The notes beneath the pieces are model-generated. The model saw nothing but the letters and a program-made list of their open reading frames with translations, searched no databases and had not been told where the DNA came from. Source: Planosporangium sp963837285 (GTDB lineage: Bacteria; Actinomycetota; Actinomycetes; Mycobacteriales; Micromonosporaceae). Taken from it: a stretch of DNA of 64,000 nucleotides. Every line of letters begins with the position of its first letter. Positions within the stretch are counted from its first letter, which is position 1. A program made the translations under genes and the position numbers. Location: the NCBI GenBank assembly GCA_963837285.1, contig CAWIMS010000001.1, forward strand, positions 620,001-684,000, in the 5' to 3' direction. Of this stretch, positions 61,960 to 64,000 are shown one piece after another.

Positions 61960-62752
61960 GGTCGACGAGCTTCCGGACAGCGGTGGCGCCTGGCGGGTGC
62001 TGCCCTCCCGGGTGTACGCGCTGTGCCTGATCGAGTTGCAGAAGCTGAGCCACGACCGGAGCGAGCTGGTGACCCGCGCGATCCAGCCGGCGCTGTGGTT
62101 GCTGGTCTTCGGCGAGACGTTCACCCGGATCCGGGCCATCCCGACCGGCAACGTCCCGTACCTGGACTTCCTGGCTCCCGGCATCCTGGCCCAGTCGGCA
62201 CTGTTCATCTCGATCTTCTACGGCATCCAGATCATCTGGGAACGCGACGCGGGCGTACTGACGAAGCTGCTGGTCACCCCGACCCCACGGGCCGCCCTGG
62301 TCACCGGTAAGGCGTTCGCGGCCGGGATCCGCGCGTTGAGCCAGGCGATCGTGATCCTGGTACTGGCGGCGATCCTCGGCGTGGGCCTGTCGGCGAACCC
62401 GCTGCGGCTGCTCGGCGTCATCGTCGTGGTGGTACTCGGGGCGGCGTTCTTCTCCTGCCTGTCGATGACGATCGCCGGCCTGGTGCTTTCCCGGGAACGG
62501 TTGATGGGCATCGGGCAGGCCATCATGATGCCGCTGTTCTTCGCCTCGAACGCGCTGTACCCGGTCGCCGTCATGCCGGGCTGGCTGCGCGTACTGAGCC
62601 GGTTCAATCCGCTCTCGTACGAGGTCGACGCGCTGCGCGGGCTTCTCGTCGGCACCCACTCGCACATCGCGCTCGACTTCGTCGTGCTCATCGGCTGCGG
62701 TATCGCCGGAATCGCCGCCGCCTCAGCGTTTCTCGGCCGGCTGAGCAGATAG
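61919..62752 (+). CDS. ABC-2 type permease
   Basis: 277 residues with six membrane helices: ALWLLVFGETFTRIRA, YLDFLAPGILAQSALFISIFYG, IVILVLAAILGVGLS, LLGVIVVVVLGAAFFSCLSMTIAGLVLS, AIMMPLFFASNALYPVAVMP, and FVVLIGCGIAGIAAASAFL. The NALYPVAVMPGWLRVLSRFNPLSYEVDALRG motif is typical of DrrB-like ABC-2 exporters. It pairs with the ATPase immediately upstream. Intact. Confidence 0.9.
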   Translation: MSAVPVEQPVGSAEVDELPDSGGAWRVLPSRVYALCLIELQKLSHDRSELVTRAIQPALWLLVFGETFTRIRAIPTGNVPYLDFLAPGILAQSALFISIFYGIQIIWERDAGVLTKLLVTPTPRAALVTGKAFAAGIRALSQAIVILVLAAILGVGLSANPLRLLGVIVVVVLGAAFFSCLSMTIAGLVLSRERLMGIGQAIMMPLFFASNALYPVAVMPGWLRVLSRFNPLSYEVDALRGLLVGTHSHIALDFVVLIGCGIAGIAAASAFLGRLSR

Positions 62753-63574
62753 CTACGCGATGTACATCCAACTCGTGGTCTTCGACTCCTTGACGTTGAC
62801 CCGGATCCGCCGGAACGCGGTCGGATCCACGAGCCCGGTCGCGTGCTGGATCACGGTGTCGTACACGTGAGCCGAGGCGATGAAGGCCAGGTCGGCGTCG
62901 GCGGTGGCGAGCGCCTCTTTCAACGCCGGTGCGTCGAGCATGCGGGCGGCCTGGATCAGCGCGTGCCCGCGCAGCCCGTCGGCGTCCGGCGCGACCGGCC
63001 CGACGTGCAGGGCGGCGCGAAGCTGGATCCGCACCGGTGCGCCGGCCTGCCGGTTGTACCGCTTGAGCCGGGACGCGAGCATCGGAACCAACGGGTCGAC
63101 GAGCGGCTCGGTGGGGATCATCGGCGGCACCACGGTGAGCGTCCCGTCGCCGCGGTCCTCGTGGACACACACGTCCCACGGCAGGTTCGACGCCTCGAAC
63201 ACGTCACGCAGAATCCGGTACAGCGCCGCGCGGATCACCCGGCGGTCGTCGTCGTCGCGGCGCGGATCGCCGAACCCGGCGATGTCGGTGCAGAGGATCG
63301 AGCAGTTCAACGGTGCGGCCGGTAGCGGGGTGTGATGGCCGCTGTTCGGTCGGGAGACGACCCGGTCCACGACGGTGACCCGACGCTCGATGTACACGAT
63401 CTGGTTCCACTGGTTGACGCCCACCGCACCGGTCGCGTCATCGGGTCCGCCTCGAAACCGCTCCTCCACGGCCGCGACAAGGGCCTCCCGCTCGGCCGGC
63501 GCCAAGGCGTGCCACAGGCTGCGCAGCGGATCCGGTAAGTCAGGGGGCCGTGGTTCCGGGGGTATGACGCTCAT
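62753..63574 (-). CDS. Class III nucleotide-cyclase-like protein
   Basis: 273 residues. A helical N-terminus (DLPDPLRSLWHALAPAEREALVAAVEERF), then a cyclase-homology domain: first metal-binding Asp in SILCTDIAGFGDP, second in VHEDRGDGTLTVVPP, and IQLRAALHVGPVAPDADGLRGHALIQAARMLDAPAL. The substrate-specifying Lys/Asp pair and the transition-state Asn/Arg are not clear, so it may be a non-catalytic or altered cyclase. Start 63574. Actinobacterial proteins like this often appear with conflict-system or STAND-type partners; the next gene is cut by the window edge. No membrane part. Confidence 0.65.
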   Translation of the reverse strand: MSVIPPEPRPPDLPDPLRSLWHALAPAEREALVAAVEERFRGGPDDATGAVGVNQWNQIVYIERRVTVVDRVVSRPNSGHHTPLPAAPLNCSILCTDIAGFGDPRRDDDDRRVIRAALYRILRDVFEASNLPWDVCVHEDRGDGTLTVVPPMIPTEPLVDPLVPMLASRLKRYNRQAGAPVRIQLRAALHVGPVAPDADGLRGHALIQAARMLDAPALKEALATADADLAFIASAHVYDTVIQHATGLVDPTAFRRIRVNVKESKTTSWMYIA

Positions 63575-63714
63575 GGTTCGGTGTTCCTCGCCTTCGGTGC
63601 CGGTCGCCGTTTCGACATCAAGCGTGCGGGGCGGTAGGGCTCGCGGGGCTCGCCCTGAACGACGCGGTGCATGGTCAGGACGTGTGCTATTCAGGCCATG
63701 ACACTCGGGGACGG

Positions 63715-64000
63715 TTACCGGCGTGGCGTTTCGACCAGCGCGTCGTTGACGCTCGCCACCGCGGCGACCGTCGCGTCGAGAGGTGCTGGCAGCACCGCCG
63801 CGACCGACTCCAACCGGCGTCGGATCTCGGCGGTCGGAAGATCGATGGCGAGGCGGCATTCCAGGTCGATCGCGCGGACCAGAGCCGCCAGCAACCGGGT
63901 CGGTACATCCGGTGACGCGGACTGGCGCAGCACATGACCACCGAGCCGGACGGCCGGTCGCCCGGCGAGCACCAGGTTCCCGGCCGGGTAGGCGACGACG
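63715..64000 (-). CDS. Unknown protein, C-terminal part (runs off right edge)
   Basis: The minus-strand frame enters from the right edge and ends at 63715, coding about 94 residues (AYPAGNLVLAGRPAVRLGG ... LLAALVRAIDLECRLAIDLPTAEIRRRLESV ... VASVNDALVETPRR). It is helical, with an Arg/Leu-rich amphipathic part, and has no recognised motif. It lies 140 bp upstream of the cyclase-like gene on the same strand and may be its operon partner. Confidence 0.5.
   Translation of the reverse strand, partial: VVAYPAGNLVLAGRPAVRLGGHVLRQSASPDVPTRLLAALVRAIDLECRLAIDLPTAEIRRRLESVAAVLPAPLDATVAAVASVNDALVETPRR

Overview
The window is very GC-rich actinomycete chromosome: GTG and TTG starts are common, coding is dense, and the genes are typical of soil actinobacteria (secreted GH9, S53, FN3 and TAT proteins, ROK kinase, LCP protein, many one-component regulators). 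The gene set and the form of the intergenic repeats suggest Micromonosporaceae, but that placement is inference; no rRNA or tRNA gene was seen to anchor it.

Region 1 (1-8.4 kb) is an insertion-sequence graveyard. It holds an ISAs1-type end, an IS5-type element, an IS3-type element, an IS1634-type element, an IS630 remnant and a second IS5-type element with very long terminal repeats. Between them lie the broken host genes: a methyltransferase 3' end, a lipoprotein gene, and a secreted-protein gene split in three by two insertions. Removing both elements and one copy of each target duplication restores an uninterrupted 433-codon frame.

Region 2 (8.8-25.5 kb) is mainly carbohydrate and envelope metabolism: alpha/beta hydrolase, spermidine-synthase-like protein, secreted PQQ-type sugar dehydrogenase, ROK kinase, Uma2 nuclease, a short Rho paralogue, aldo/keto reductase, a decayed GH3 gene, a GH65 phosphorylase with its beta-phosphoglucomutase, an LCP protein, and a GlxA-type regulator divergent from an MFS transporter.

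Region 3 (25.7-31.3 kb) is a glycerol/dihydroxyacetone locus: aquaglyceroporin, DhaK, DhaL, enzyme I, IclR regulator, DhaM EIIA domain and HPr. These would pass phosphate from PEP through EI, HPr and DhaM to DhaL-bound ADP and on to dihydroxyacetone. Enzyme I, the regulator and DhaM carry many small indels.

Region 4 (31.3-43.1 kb) has a truncated reductase, a VapBC module, a truncated peptidase-like hydrolase, a coiled-coil membrane protein, a TAT-exported beta-helix protein, a 1,637-residue protein with 13 disulfide-type FN3 modules, and small housekeeping genes including exonuclease III.

Region 5 (43.1-51.3 kb) looks like a pyridine-nucleotide/redox module: transhydrogenase, UBP zinc finger, NAD kinase, GNAT protein, a response regulator fused to a thioredoxin-reductase-like flavoprotein, a soluble histidine kinase with a cyclic-nucleotide-type sensor, and a translationally coupled MFS exporter.

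Region 6 (51.4-64 kb) holds a membrane protein, P450, S53 protease, GH9 cellulase, a GntR regulator with two candidate operators and two small Cys-rich proteins, a MarR/ABC efflux operon, and a cyclase-like gene at the edge.

Threaded through 12.6-60.7 kb is a family of intergenic double palindromes (core CACAACTTCC..GGAAGTTGTG, bounded by GATC) that sit at gene ends and sometimes supply the stop codon. This is the most unusual signal in the window.
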